Below, piece after piece: positions 23,543 to 32,689 of a stretch of DNA of 64,000 bases. Numbering within the stretch: the stretch's first letter is position 1; each line of letters starts with the position of its first letter. The position numbers were made by a program, and so were the translations under genes. Origin of the DNA: Lachnospiraceae bacterium (lineage in GTDB: Bacteria; Bacillota; Clostridia; Lachnospirales; Lachnospiraceae); NCBI GenBank assembly GCA_910576335.1, contig CAJTIU010000021.1:1-64000 (forward strand), written 5' to 3'. The notes under the pieces were generated by a model. It had not been told where the DNA came from. It was given only the letters and a program-made list of their open reading frames with translations, and ran no database searches.

Positions 23543-23961
23543 TGATGGGAAATGAATTGTTAAGGATCGCGGACGGGTTTTCCATGGTGGCGGACGGGCT
23601 TAGAGGGCTTGCCGGTATGGAGTGGAATGGTGCTGTTGATATGGCGGAGAAGGATGCGGCTGTGTCGGAGAGCGCAGGAGCCGTGGATACGGACGGGAAT
23701 GCGGAAGCGGATTCTGGGGCGGCCGGCGCTTCGGATGCTGGGAAGGGGCAGAAGGCCGGGAAAGAGGATAAGAAGGCGGCGGATGTTAAGAAAGAGAAGG
23801 CTGTTGCCATTGAGGACGTGCGGGCTGTGATGGCGCAGAAGACCCAGGAGGGGAAGTCGAAGGAAATCAAGGAGCTGCTGCAGAAGTACGGGGCGGTGAA
23901 ACTGTCGGCGGTGGACCCGGAGCATTACCCGGCGCTTTTGAAGGAAGCGAAGGTGCTTTGA
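23542..23961 (+). CDS. Low-complexity phage protein with SAP-like C-terminal segment
   Basis: A protein of 139 residues, starting one base into the previous stop. The N-terminus is helical, the middle (about 35-85) is Ala, Gly, Asp and Lys-rich and looks disordered, and the C-terminus reads IEDVRAVMAQKTQEGKSKEIKELLQKYGAVKLSAVDPEHYPALLKEAKVL. That end pattern is common in clostridial phage proteins next to DUF2800 genes, sometimes labelled rRNA biogenesis protein, which context does not support. A role with recombination or ssDNA proteins is inference. Confidence 0.6.
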   Translation: MMGNELLRIADGFSMVADGLRGLAGMEWNGAVDMAEKDAAVSESAGAVDTDGNAEADSGAAGASDAGKGQKAGKEDKKAADVKKEKAVAIEDVRAVMAQKTQEGKSKEIKELLQKYGAVKLSAVDPEHYPALLKEAKVL

Positions 23962-23962
23962 T

Positions 23963-25096
23963 ATGGGAAGACATGCGTTATTATCGGCCTCTTCTTCTAA
24001 GCGGTGGCTGAACTGTACGCCGTCCGCACGGCTGGAAGAACAGTTTGCGGAAGAGACGGGGAACAGCGTGTATGCGGAGGAAGGGACTGCCGCCCATGCC
24101 CTTGCGGAGCATAAGCTGAAACGGAGCCTGAAAAGGCGTTCTAAGCGTCCGGTGTCGGATTATCAGTGTGACGAGATGGAGGAATGCACGGATGGGTATG
24201 TGTCCTATGCCATGGAGCAGGTGGAGCTTGCCAGGCAGGAGTGTAAGGACCCGGTGGTGCTGATTGAGCAGAGGCTGGACTATTCGGCCTATGTGCCGGA
24301 GGGGTTCGGTACGGGGGACCTGCTGATCGTGGCGGACCGGGTGCTGACGGTGGTGGACTTGAAGTACGGGAAGGGCGTTGCAGTGGACGCGGAATGGAAC
24401 CCGCAGATGATGCTGTATGGCCTGGGGGCGCTGGAGCTGTTCGGGGCTATCTATGATATTGATACGGTACGTATGACGATTTATCAGCCGCGTCTGGAAT
24501 CGGTGAGTACCTGGGAGATTTCCGTACCGGAATTGATGGAGTGGGTGGAGACGGAGCTGAAGCCGAAAGCCCAGCTTGCCATCAATGGGAAAGGAGAGTT
24601 TAAGAGCGGTTCCTGGTGCCGGTTCTGCAAGGCGAAGGATACCTGCAGGGCCAGGGCGGAGGAATATTTGAGGCTGGCGCAGATGGAGTTTAAGGCTCCG
24701 GCGCTTCTGACGGATGATGAGATCGCGGAGGTGCTGAAAGTGGCGGACGAGCTTGCCAGGTGGTCTGCGGACGTGTATGCCTATGCCCAGGACGAGGCCG
24801 TGACCAGAGGGAAGAAGTGGGACGGCTTCAAGCTGGTGGAGGGCAGAACCTGCCGGAAGTATACGGACGAGGAAGAGGCGGCGGAGGCGGCTGTGGCTGC
24901 CGGGTACACGGATATCTATAAGAAGTCGCTGATCGGGATTACGGAGATGGAGAAACTGATGGGAAAAAAGAGGTTTGCGGAGATTCTTGGGAAGCTGGTG
25001 TATAAGCCCCAGGGCAAGATCACGCTGGTACCGGAATCGGACAAGAGGCAGGAAGTAATGGCAGCAACCGCAGAGGCGGATTTTAAGGAGGAATGA
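23963..25096 (+). CDS. DUF2800 protein, Cas4/RecB-like nuclease
   Basis: A protein of 377 residues. HALLSASSSKRWLNCTPSARLEE at the start, GTAAHALAEHKL, then GFGTGDLLIVADRVLTVVDLKYGKGV (D and DxK of the PD-(D/E)XK core) and C-terminal cysteines (SGSWCRFCKAKDTC) fit DUF2800, a phage family related to Cas4 and RecB nucleases, probably with an iron-sulphur cluster. Such exonucleases produce single strands for recombination. The DUF2815 protein and DNA polymerase genes follow directly, so it belongs to the replication-recombination operon. Confidence 0.88.
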   Translation: MGRHALLSASSSKRWLNCTPSARLEEQFAEETGNSVYAEEGTAAHALAEHKLKRSLKRRSKRPVSDYQCDEMEECTDGYVSYAMEQVELARQECKDPVVLIEQRLDYSAYVPEGFGTGDLLIVADRVLTVVDLKYGKGVAVDAEWNPQMMLYGLGALELFGAIYDIDTVRMTIYQPRLESVSTWEISVPELMEWVETELKPKAQLAINGKGEFKSGSWCRFCKAKDTCRARAEEYLRLAQMEFKAPALLTDDEIAEVLKVADELARWSADVYAYAQDEAVTRGKKWDGFKLVEGRTCRKYTDEEEAAEAAVAAGYTDIYKKSLIGITEMEKLMGKKRFAEILGKLVYKPQGKITLVPESDKRQEVMAATAEADFKEE

Positions 25097-25100
25097 ATAT

Positions 25101-25655
25101 ATGAGTAACGAAAATATGAACCTGACAAAAGTGATCGTACCTTGCAGATTTTCTTATCTGCACTGCTGGGAGCCCAATGCGGTGAATGACGGGGACCCGA
25201 AGTATTCGGTGTCGGCAATTATCCCGAAGTCGGACACGGAGACCATTGGGAAGATCAAGAGAGCCATTGAGCAGGCGAAGAAGGATTCGGTTTCCAAGTG
25301 GGGCGGGAAGGTCCCGGCGAATTTGAAGCTGCCCCTGCGGGACGGGGATATTGACCGCCCGGAGGATGAGGCTTATGCGGACAGCTATTTCTTTAATGCC
25401 AACAGCAGGCAGGCGCCGCAGGTGGTGGATAAGAACGTGCAGCCAATCCTGGATCAGTCGGAGGTGTATTCCGGGTGTTATGGGCGGATCAGCGTGAATT
25501 TTTACGGGTTCAACAGCAATGGGAACCGTGGGATTGCGGCCGGGCTGGGAAATATCCAGAAGCTGCGTGACGGGGAATCCCTGGGCGGGAGGACGAGCGC
25601 GGAGGATGATTTTGACGCGGTGGAAGTGGACGAAGAGGAAGATTTCCTTGGGTAG
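25101..25655 (+). CDS. DUF2815 protein, probable ssDNA-binding protein
   Basis: A protein of 184 residues with AAGGAGGAA upstream. KVIVPCRFSYLHCWEPNAVNDGDPKYSVSAIIPKSD at the start and GCYGRISVNFYGFNSNGNRGIAAGLGNIQKLRDGE near the end match DUF2815, an OB-fold family thought to bind single-stranded DNA in phages. The last residues are acidic (DDFDAVEVDEEEDF), like the tail of SSB proteins that recruits partners. It is almost always found between DUF2800 and a family A polymerase, as here. Confidence 0.88.
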   Translation: MSNENMNLTKVIVPCRFSYLHCWEPNAVNDGDPKYSVSAIIPKSDTETIGKIKRAIEQAKKDSVSKWGGKVPANLKLPLRDGDIDRPEDEAYADSYFFNANSRQAPQVVDKNVQPILDQSEVYSGCYGRISVNFYGFNSNGNRGIAAGLGNIQKLRDGESLGGRTSAEDDFDAVEVDEEEDFLG

Positions 25656-25730
25656 ATGTATCAGGGCGGCGGGGGACTGCCGCCCGTTTCCCGGCGGGGA
25701 GAAATGCAGGAGGAAGGGAGCCGTGGCGTT

Positions 25731-27671
25731 ATGGGACGGATTTTAGAGATGGATATTGAGACGTTTTCGGATGTGGATTTGATTAAGTGCGGGGTCTACG
25801 CTTATGCGGACAGCCCTGCTTTTGAAGTCCTGCTGTTTGCCTATTCCTTTGACGGTGGGGAGACCAGGGTGATAGATCTGGCGCAGGGGGAGGAACTGCC
25901 GGGGGAAGTTGCGGAGGCGGTTTTTGACGGTTCTGTGGTGAAGACGGCGTTCAATGCGAATTTTGAGCGGACGTGCCTTTCTAAGCATTTCGGGAGGTAT
26001 CTTCCGCCGGATTCCTGGCACTGCAGCGCAGTCCAGGCGGCGGTGCTGGCGCTGCCCCGATCCCTGGAGGACGTGGGCGCGGTGCTGGGACTGGACGAGC
26101 AGAAGATGAAGGAGGGGAGGGAGCTGATCCGGTATTTCTGTGTGCCGTGTAAGCCGACGAAGGCCAACGGCGGCAGGAGGCGGAACCTGCCATGCCATGC
26201 GCCGGAGAAGTGGGAGCTGTTCAAGACTTACTGCATGAGGGACGTGGATGTGGAGAAAGCGATACGGAGGAAGCTGTATAAGTTCCCGATTCCGGAGGGT
26301 GAGATGGAGCTGTACCGGCTGGACCAGAGGATCAATGACCGGGGCGTGCTGGTGGATATGGGGCTGGTGCGGCAGGCGGTTGTCTGTGAGCGTCTGCATA
26401 AGGAGGTTGTGACGAGGCGGGCGTATGAGCTTACCGGCTTGGAGAATCCCAATTCCGTGGCGCAGTTGAAGGGCTGGCTGGGGGAGAACGGAGTGGAGGC
26501 GGAGAGCCTGTCCAAGAAAGCGGTGTCGGAGATGATCGGAGAATCGGACGGGGAAGTGGAGGAACTTCTGCGGCTGCGGCTTTTGATGGCGAAGACTTCC
26601 GTGAAGAAATATGAGGCCATGAAGCGGTCTGTCTGTTCGGACGGGCGGGTGCATGGTTTGTTGCAGTTTTATGGGGCGAACCGGACCGGGAGATGGGCGG
26701 GGAGGCTGGTGCAGGTCCAGAATCTGCCCCAGAACCATATTGAGGACCTGGAGCTGGCGAGAAGGCTTGTGAGGGAGGGCAGGTTTGAGGATGTGGAAAT
26801 GCTTTATGATTCCACGCCAAACGTGCTGTCGGAATTGATACGGACGGCGTTTGTGCCGGAGCCGGGGTGCCGGTTTGTGGTGGCGGATTTTTCTGCCATT
26901 GAGGCAAGGGTGCTGGCGTGGCTTGCCGGGGAGACGTGGCGGTTGGAGGTGTTTTCTTCCCATGGGAAGATTTATGAGGCTTCGGCGGCTGCCATGTTCC
27001 ATGTGCCGGTGGAGGAAGTGACGAAGGGCTCCCCGCTGCGGCAGAAGGGGAAGATCGCGGAGCTTGGCCTGGGATACGGCGGGGCGGCAGGGGCGCTGGT
27101 CTCCATGGGGGCTTTGGATATGGGGCTTTCCGAGGATGACCTGCCGCCCCTGGTGGCTGCGTGGCGCAGGGCGAACCCGCATATCACGCAGTTCTGGTGG
27201 GACGTGGATAAGGCAGCCGTGGAGGCCGTGACGAAGAGGACGGGGACACGGGCAGGGAGGATCGGGTTTGAGTATCGGAGCGGGATTCTGTTTGTCATGC
27301 TGCCGTCCGGCAGGAAGCTGGCGTATGTGAAGCCCAGGATGGCGGTGAATAAGTTCGGGCGGGCGGGCCTGACTTATGAGGGGATTCTGGAAAATAAGAA
27401 GTGGGGACGGATTGAGACCTACGGGCCGAAGCTGGTGGAGAATATCGTGCAGGGGACGGCCAGGGACCTGCTGGCGGAAGCCATGCTGCGGGTGGAGAAG
27501 AGGGGCTATCCCATTGTGATGCACTGCCATGATGAGATCATTGCGGAGGTGCCGGAGGGCATGGGTTCCGTGGAAGAGATGTGTGGGGTGATGGCGGTCC
27601 GGCCTTCCTGGGCGGAGGGGCTGCCGCTTCGGGCGGACGGGTATGAGTGCCCGTTCTATCAGAAACAGTAG
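25731..27671 (+). CDS. Phage DNA polymerase, family A
   Basis: A protein of about 646 residues from MGRILEMDIETFS. An upstream ATG at 25704 is also possible. The N-terminal 3'-5' exonuclease has DIETFSDVDL (Asp/Glu of motif I) and FNANFERTCL. Polymerase motifs are FVVADFSAIEARVLAWLAGE (A), RQKGKIAELGLGYGGAAG (B) and VMHCHDEIIAEV (C, HDE). No 5' nuclease domain is present, as is usual for phage Pol A. It replicates the phage genome together with the VapE primase-helicase encoded next. Length is normal for the group. Confidence 0.93.
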   Translation: MGRILEMDIETFSDVDLIKCGVYAYADSPAFEVLLFAYSFDGGETRVIDLAQGEELPGEVAEAVFDGSVVKTAFNANFERTCLSKHFGRYLPPDSWHCSAVQAAVLALPRSLEDVGAVLGLDEQKMKEGRELIRYFCVPCKPTKANGGRRRNLPCHAPEKWELFKTYCMRDVDVEKAIRRKLYKFPIPEGEMELYRLDQRINDRGVLVDMGLVRQAVVCERLHKEVVTRRAYELTGLENPNSVAQLKGWLGENGVEAESLSKKAVSEMIGESDGEVEELLRLRLLMAKTSVKKYEAMKRSVCSDGRVHGLLQFYGANRTGRWAGRLVQVQNLPQNHIEDLELARRLVREGRFEDVEMLYDSTPNVLSELIRTAFVPEPGCRFVVADFSAIEARVLAWLAGETWRLEVFSSHGKIYEASAAAMFHVPVEEVTKGSPLRQKGKIAELGLGYGGAAGALVSMGALDMGLSEDDLPPLVAAWRRANPHITQFWWDVDKAAVEAVTKRTGTRAGRIGFEYRSGILFVMLPSGRKLAYVKPRMAVNKFGRAGLTYEGILENKKWGRIETYGPKLVENIVQGTARDLLAEAMLRVEKRGYPIVMHCHDEIIAEVPEGMGSVEEMCGVMAVRPSWAEGLPLRADGYECPFYQKQ

Positions 27672-27730
27672 GAGGACATTTTCATGGGGTACGGGAATGA
27701 TATGGGAAGAAGGACAGGGGGTATGTGTGT

Positions 27731-30106
27731 ATGAAGGTTTATGTTTCTACGGGCAATTCGAGGATGGAGAAGCGGTGGAACGGCGGGGAGATGGAGCTGG
27801 AAGATTTTGTTCAGAGAATTTCCCGGACGATACGGACGGCGGAGACGGTGGAGCAGTACCGGAAGCTGTCCAAGGCGAGGCAGGATTCCATCAAGGACGT
27901 GGGCGGCTTTGTGATGGGGAAGCTGAAAGGCGGCAGGCGGAAGAAGGACTGCGTGGTGTTCCGGTCCGCCCTGACGCTGGACATGGACCATGCCGAGGCG
28001 GATATCCCGGAGCGGATGGAGATGTTCTTTGACTTCCGGTGCCTGATCTATTCCACGCATAAGCATACGCCGGAGAGTCCCAGGTTCCGGCTGGTGGTCC
28101 CGCTGTCCAGGAATGTGTCGCCGGACGAGTATGCGGCGGTGGCGCGGAAGGTGGCGGAGGACATCGGCATGGAGATGTTTGACGATACCACTTATGAGCC
28201 GTCCCGCCTGATGTACTGGCCGTCCACGTCTGCGGACGGGGAGTTTGTGTTCCGGGATATCGAAGGAGAGATACTGGATCCGGACACGGTGCTCTCCAGG
28301 TATAAGGACTGGCGGGATTCTTCGGAGTGGCCGGTGAGCGGGCGGCAGCAGGCGGTGGTCTTGAGGGAGATGAAGAAGCAGGCGGACCCGCTCTCCAAGG
28401 AGGGCGTGGTCGGGGCGTTCTGCCGGACGTACAGCATCGAGGAAGCGGCGGAGGTGTTCCTGGCGGACGTGTATAAGCCGAGCGCCATGCAGGGGCGGTA
28501 TGATTATGTACCGGCGGATTCCCAGGCGGGGGTGGTGGTTTATGAGGGGAAGTTTGCGTATTCCCACCATGCCACGGACCCGGCCTGCGGGAAGTTGATG
28601 AATGCTTTTGACATGGTGCGTATCCATAAGTTTGGGGAGCTGGACGTGAGGGCTCCGGAGGATACGGAGGCTTCTAAGCTGCCGTCCTTTAAGGCTATGA
28701 GCGAGTTTGCGGTCAGTGACGAAAAGGTGAAGCTGACGCTGGCAGAGGACAGGGCGCAGTCTGCCCGGAAGGAGTTTTCTTCGGAAGATGACTGGCGCAA
28801 GGGGCTGGAACTGGACCGGCAGGGGAAGGTGAAGGACACGCTGGACAATCTGGTACTGGCAATCCGGCATGATGAGGGCCTGCAGTCCATCGCTTTTAAT
28901 CTGCACCGGGATGGGATTGATGCCGGGGAGAGCCTGCCCTGGAAGCAGATCAAGCCGGGGTGGAATGACTCTGATTTTGCGTCTTTGAAAGTTTATCTGA
29001 ATAAGGGGTACGGGGTGTATGCGCCCACGAAGACGAAGGACGCTCTGCTGGCTGTGGCTTCGGAGCGGGCGTATCATCCGGTGAAGGAGTATCTGGATGC
29101 CCTGCCGGAGTGGGACGGGGTGAAGCGGGTTGACACGCTGCTGACGGATTATCTGGGGGCGGAGGATTCCGCATATACAAGGGCGGTCATTAGAAAGACG
29201 CTGGCGGCGGCCGTGGCGAGGATCTACCAGCCGGGGACGAAGTTTGACAGTGTGCTGATTTTAAACGGGCCGCAGGGGATCGGGAAGTCCACGCTGTTTG
29301 CCAGGCTTGCGGGGGCGTGGTTTTCGGACAGCCTGACGCTTACGGACATGCGCGATAAGTCGGGGCCGGAGAAGCTGCAGGGGTACTGGATTCTGGAACT
29401 GGGGGAGCTTGCCGGGATGAAGAAGACGGACGTGGAGACGGTGAAGTCTTTTCTTTCCAGGGTGGATGACAAGTACCGGGCCAGCTATGGGCTGAATGTG
29501 GAGAGCCACCCAAGGCAGTGCGTGATTGTGGGGAGTACGAACACGGAGAGCGGGTTTTTACGGGACATTACCGGGAACCGGCGCTTCTGGCCGGTGCGGG
29601 TAAACGGTGAGAGCGAGAGGAAGCCGTGGCAGATTTCCGGGGAGGACGTGCTGCAGGTATGGGCGGAGGCGAAGGCCGTCTATGAGAGCGGGGAGCGGCT
29701 GTATCTGGAAGGGGACGTTGCGGCCATGGCTGTATCCGAGCAGGCGGAGGCTATGGAGACGGATGACCGGGAAGGGCTGGTGCGGACGTACCTTGACACG
29801 CTCCTGCCGGAGAACTGGGGCTCTATGAGTTTATATGACCGGAGGAATTTTTTGAACGGCAGCGAGTTTGGGGAGGAACGGCAGACGGGTACGGTGCGCC
29901 GGATGGTGGTGTGCAACATGGAGATCTGGTGTGAGTGCTTCGGGAGGGAGTCCTCTGCGCTGAAAAAGATAGATTCCTATGAGATCAGCGGCATCATGCG
30001 GAAGATTGAGGGCTGGGGGAAATATACGGAGACGAAGAACGGGATGTCCGGCTTTCCAATCTATGGGAAACAGCGGGCATATGTGCGGGAACAAGACAGG
30101 GAATAG
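27731..30106 (+). CDS. VapE-family primase-helicase
   Basis: A protein of 791 residues from the ATG (MKVYVSTGNSRMEKRW). The N-terminal third resembles a primase-polymerase-like domain (ALTLDMDHAEADIPERMEMFFDFRCLIYSTHKHTPESPRFRLVVPL with DMDH as metal site). The C-terminal half is the virulence-associated E helicase: ILNGPQGIGKSTLFARLAG (Walker A), YWILELGELAGMKKTDVE (Walker B) and GNRRFWPVRV (arginine finger region). Such proteins start replication at phage and plasmid origins. GGAACAAG repeats begin in its last codons and continue downstream, a possible origin. Confidence 0.9.
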   Translation: MKVYVSTGNSRMEKRWNGGEMELEDFVQRISRTIRTAETVEQYRKLSKARQDSIKDVGGFVMGKLKGGRRKKDCVVFRSALTLDMDHAEADIPERMEMFFDFRCLIYSTHKHTPESPRFRLVVPLSRNVSPDEYAAVARKVAEDIGMEMFDDTTYEPSRLMYWPSTSADGEFVFRDIEGEILDPDTVLSRYKDWRDSSEWPVSGRQQAVVLREMKKQADPLSKEGVVGAFCRTYSIEEAAEVFLADVYKPSAMQGRYDYVPADSQAGVVVYEGKFAYSHHATDPACGKLMNAFDMVRIHKFGELDVRAPEDTEASKLPSFKAMSEFAVSDEKVKLTLAEDRAQSARKEFSSEDDWRKGLELDRQGKVKDTLDNLVLAIRHDEGLQSIAFNLHRDGIDAGESLPWKQIKPGWNDSDFASLKVYLNKGYGVYAPTKTKDALLAVASERAYHPVKEYLDALPEWDGVKRVDTLLTDYLGAEDSAYTRAVIRKTLAAAVARIYQPGTKFDSVLILNGPQGIGKSTLFARLAGAWFSDSLTLTDMRDKSGPEKLQGYWILELGELAGMKKTDVETVKSFLSRVDDKYRASYGLNVESHPRQCVIVGSTNTESGFLRDITGNRRFWPVRVNGESERKPWQISGEDVLQVWAEAKAVYESGERLYLEGDVAAMAVSEQAEAMETDDREGLVRTYLDTLLPENWGSMSLYDRRNFLNGSEFGEERQTGTVRRMVVCNMEIWCECFGRESSALKKIDSYEISGIMRKIEGWGKYTETKNGMSGFPIYGKQRAYVREQDRE

Positions 30107-30353
30107 ACGGAACAAGTCTGCCTGTATGGGAACAAGCCGGAAGGGAACGAGCGGAACAAGAGGGAGTTTGTTCTGACGGTAGTTCCCGTACAAGGGATTC
30201 CGTAAAATCAAGGGTTGCGGGGCGGTCTGGAACAAGGGAACAAGAATCTCTTAGTGGGGTATGGGTAATAAGAAAAAGAAGCATATAGGTACGTGTTATA
30301 TACACGTATAAGGTATAAGGGATTTTTTGTATCCATGTTCCGGGCTTTGTTCC
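30088..30353. repeat. GGAACAAG repeat cluster, candidate replication origin
   Basis: GGAACAAG occurs at 30088, 30109, 30129, 30153, 30229 and 30237, with a variant at 30144 and inverted TTTGTTCC at 30346. The first spacings are 21, 20 and 24 bases, about two helical turns. An AT-rich stretch with TACGTGT/ACACGTA (30290-30308) follows. The stretch 30107-30375 has no gene. Iterons beside a VapE gene suggest an origin of replication. Confidence 0.5.
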
Positions 30354-30375
30354 GTGACGGGACGGAGGTGTCTGG

Positions 30376-30657
30376 ATGAGGGAGAATGAGATTGAACGGC
30401 GGCTAGCCGTATCAGTGAAAAAGCTGGGAGGCATGGCGGTGAAGTTCGTCTCTCCCGGCTTGGATGGGGTGCCGGACCGGATTGTCTTACTGCCGGGGAG
30501 GAAGATTGCTTTTGTGGAGTTGAAGGCCCCTGGGAAGAAGCCAAGGCCCTTGCAGGAGAAGAGGAAGCGGCAGTTGGAGGGGCTGGGGTTTCCGGTTTAT
30601 GTGATAGATAAGGCAGAGCAGATCGGAGGTGTGCTGGATGAGATATGTTCCCCATGA
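30376..30657 (+). CDS. VRR-NUC domain nuclease
   Basis: A protein of 93 residues with GACGGAGG upstream. It has the small VRR-NUC fold of the PD-(D/E)XK group: ENEIERRLAVSVKKLGG, then GLDGVPDRIVLLPGRKIAFVELKAPGKKP with D and ExK catalytic residues (PDR...ELK), and a C-terminal helix. Phage VRR-NUC proteins act as structure-specific nucleases, probably on branched DNA. It overlaps the SNF2 helicase gene by 20 bases, which fits a joint role in DNA processing. Confidence 0.9.
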   Translation: MRENEIERRLAVSVKKLGGMAVKFVSPGLDGVPDRIVLLPGRKIAFVELKAPGKKPRPLQEKRKRQLEGLGFPVYVIDKAEQIGGVLDEICSP

Positions 30658-32005
30658 GTATCAGGAGTATGCGAAGGAGTTTATCATCAGGGAGAAGGTG
30701 AGTGCCTTGTTTTTGGACTGCGGGCTTGGGAAGACGGTGATCACGCTGACGGCGGTGTGGGAGCTTCTGTTTGACTATTTTGATATCCGTAAGGTGCTTG
30801 TGATTGCGCCGCTGCGGGTGGCGAGGGATACCTGGGGCGGCGAGCTGGAGAAGTGGGAGCATCTGTCCGGGATTGGGCTGTCAAAGGTGCTGGGGCCGGA
30901 GAAGGAGCGGCTGGCGGCTTTGGAGCGGGAGGCGCAGGTGTATGTCATCAACCGGGAAAATGTGGAGTGGCTGGTGGATTTCTGCAGGTGGGATTTTGAC
31001 ATGGTGGTGATTGATGAGCTGTCTTCTTTCAAGTCCCATAAGGCGAAGCGGTTTAAGGCGCTAAAGAGGGTGCGGCTGAAGGTGAGGCGGATAGTGGGGC
31101 TGACCGGGACGCCGGCGCCGAACGGGCTGATCGACTTATGGGCGGAGATCGGGCTGCTGGACATGGGGCAGAGGCTTGGGCGGTTCATCGGCGGATACCG
31201 GGAGCGGTTCTTCCTGCCGGATAAGCGGAGCAGACAGATGGTGTTCTCCTACAAGCCCAGGGACGGGGCGGAGGAAGCAATCTATGGATTGATCTCTGAT
31301 ATCTGTATCAGCATGAGGGCGTGTGACTATCTGGATATGCCGGAGTGTGTTTATAACCGGGTGGAGGTTGCCATGAGCGGGAGGGAGATGGAGCTGTATG
31401 GGAAGCTGGAGAAAGATATGCTGCTGCCATTTGCGGACGGGGATATTGACGCGGTGAACGCTGCCGGGCTCTCCAACAAGTTGCTGCAGATGGCGAACGG
31501 CGCGGTCTATGATGAGAACGGCAGGGTGAGGCGTATCCATGACCGGAAGCTGGAGGCTCTGGAGGATTTGGTGGAGGCGGCGAACGGGAAGCCGGTGCTG
31601 GTGGCTTACTGGTACAGGCATGACCTGGAGCGGATAAGGGAGAGGGTGGAGGCCGTGGAGCTGGATACGGCGGAGGATATGCGGAGGTGGAATGCCGGGG
31701 AGATTCCGGTAGCGGTGATCCACCCGGCGTCCGCAGGGCATGGGCTGAACCTGCAGGCGGGAGGCTCCACGCTGGTATGGTTCGGGCTTACCTGGTCTTT
31801 GGAACTGTACCAGCAGATGAACGCAAGGCTGTGGAGGCAGGGGCAGGAGGATACGGTGGTGGTCCACCATCTGATTGTGAAGGGAACGCTGGATGAGCGG
31901 GTGATGGCGGCTCTGGAGAGGAAGGACTGCGGGCAGGCGGCGCTTGTGGAAGCGGTGAGGGCGAGGATTGGAGGCGAAAAGGATGGAGACAGAGAAACTG
32001 TTTAA
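30638..32005 (+). CDS. SNF2/DEAD-type phage helicase
   Basis: A protein of 455 residues from MRYVPHEYQEYAKEF, behind TCGGAGG and overlapping the nuclease gene. ALFLDCGLGKTVIT (motif I, Walker A), VIDELSSFK (motif II, DE-x-S rather than DEAH), LTGTPAPNGLIDLW (III) and a C-terminal half with MNARLWRQGQEDTVVVHHLI (VI, R-x-x-R-x-G-Q) place it with SNF2-like phage helicases. It probably unwinds or remodels replication or recombination intermediates. Length is typical. It ends inside the next gene. Confidence 0.92.
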   Translation: MRYVPHEYQEYAKEFIIREKVSALFLDCGLGKTVITLTAVWELLFDYFDIRKVLVIAPLRVARDTWGGELEKWEHLSGIGLSKVLGPEKERLAALEREAQVYVINRENVEWLVDFCRWDFDMVVIDELSSFKSHKAKRFKALKRVRLKVRRIVGLTGTPAPNGLIDLWAEIGLLDMGQRLGRFIGGYRERFFLPDKRSRQMVFSYKPRDGAEEAIYGLISDICISMRACDYLDMPECVYNRVEVAMSGREMELYGKLEKDMLLPFADGDIDAVNAAGLSNKLLQMANGAVYDENGRVRRIHDRKLEALEDLVEAANGKPVLVAYWYRHDLERIRERVEAVELDTAEDMRRWNAGEIPVAVIHPASAGHGLNLQAGGSTLVWFGLTWSLELYQQMNARLWRQGQEDTVVVHHLIVKGTLDERVMAALERKDCGQAALVEAVRARIGGEKDGDRETV

Positions 32006-32468
32006 GGAATACCAGAGCTGGAAGAAGGACATGGGGCTTCTGGAGTTTGAGATTTCCCGGTTCCGGGGTGTGCCGTATGAGGACGTGATAAGGAGCATGT
32101 GCCTGTCACAGTCCCAGGGGGAGCGGGTGCAGGGCGGCGGGACTTCCGATAAGACCGGGAATGCGGCGGTGAAATACCGGCAGGTAAAGGAGCGTCTGGA
32201 TGATGACTGGTTTGATTACCTGCTTGGGAGGTATCAGGCGGTGAAGGAAGAACTGGAATTTTTTGAGTATGCCGTGGGGCAGTTGAGCGGGAGGCTGCCG
32301 GAGGTGGTGCGGGATATGGTGATGGAGGATATGACGTGGCGGGAGATGGCGGAAAAGTATAATGTGAGCGAAACGATGATAGCGAAGTACCGGAAGAAAG
32401 CGCTGGCGGAGATGAAAGAGCTGTACCGGATACGGGAGAAGACGGCAGGGCGGTATCTTTTGGACTGA
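31983..32468 (+). CDS. ArpU-like late transcription regulator
   Basis: A protein of 161 residues from the ATG at 31983. The C-terminal part holds a sigma-like helix-turn-helix: LPEVVRDMVMEDMTWREMAEKYNVSETMIAKYRKKALAEMKEL (about 108-150). Placement at the end of the early operon, just before packaging genes, is that of ArpU/RinA-type activators of late phage operons. An array of 11-bp repeats starts 14 bases after its stop and may be its binding site. That it activates the late operon is inference from family and position. Confidence 0.75.
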   Translation: METEKLFKEYQSWKKDMGLLEFEISRFRGVPYEDVIRSMCLSQSQGERVQGGGTSDKTGNAAVKYRQVKERLDDDWFDYLLGRYQAVKEELEFFEYAVGQLSGRLPEVVRDMVMEDMTWREMAEKYNVSETMIAKYRKKALAEMKELYRIREKTAGRYLLD

Positions 32469-32481
32469 CCGGCGGGGTCTG

Positions 32482-32547
32482 GTTTAGTAATGGTTGGGTA
32501 ATGGTTTAGTAAAGGTACAGTAAGGGTTTATTGAAAGTTTATTGGAA
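32482..32547. repeat. Six degenerate 11-bp tandem repeats
   Basis: Units start at 32482, 32493, 32504, 32515, 32526 and 32537: GTTTAGTAATG, GTTGGGTAATG, GTTTAGTAAAG, GTACAGTAAGG, GTTTATTGAAA, GTTTATTGGAA. A period of 11 is close to one helical turn, so a bound protein would face one side. Position after the ArpU-like gene and before the late genes suggests an activator site for the late promoter. Confidence 0.7.
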
Positions 32548-32582
32548 GCTGTGGTATTCTTAGAATGCGAAGAACTGTAAGG

Positions 32583-32663
32583 AGCTCTGTGGATATGTCC
32601 ATGGGGCTTTTTCTTTTGTCTTTGCGGGGCGGCGGGCTTCATCCTTTCACCGCCGCCCTTTTT
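32583..32663 (+). terminator. Two hairpin terminators before the late genes
   Basis: First: AGCTCTGTGGA (32583-32593) pairs with TCCATGGGGCT, with G-U pairs, then a T-rich run to 32617. Second: GGGCGGCGG (32627-32635) pairs with CCGCCGCCC (32650-32658), then TTTTT. They lie between the 11-bp repeats and the first late gene, so late transcription must either start after them or read through them. Confidence 0.7.
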
Positions 32664-32689
32664 GGGATTGAGAGGATGGAAGGGAGATC

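Noticed and set aside
23542-23961. rRNA biogenesis protein Rrp5
   Set aside because: This label seems to come from low-complexity similarity. Context is phage replication and the protein is far too short with no S1 repeats.
25743-27530. Long open frame of 595 codons on the minus strand
   Set aside because: It is the mirror of the DNA polymerase gene, rich in Pro, His, Arg and Gln, has no ribosome binding site and no recognisable motif. The same applies to other long minus-strand frames (27659-29077, 43459-44958, 49722-50945, 54812-56404).
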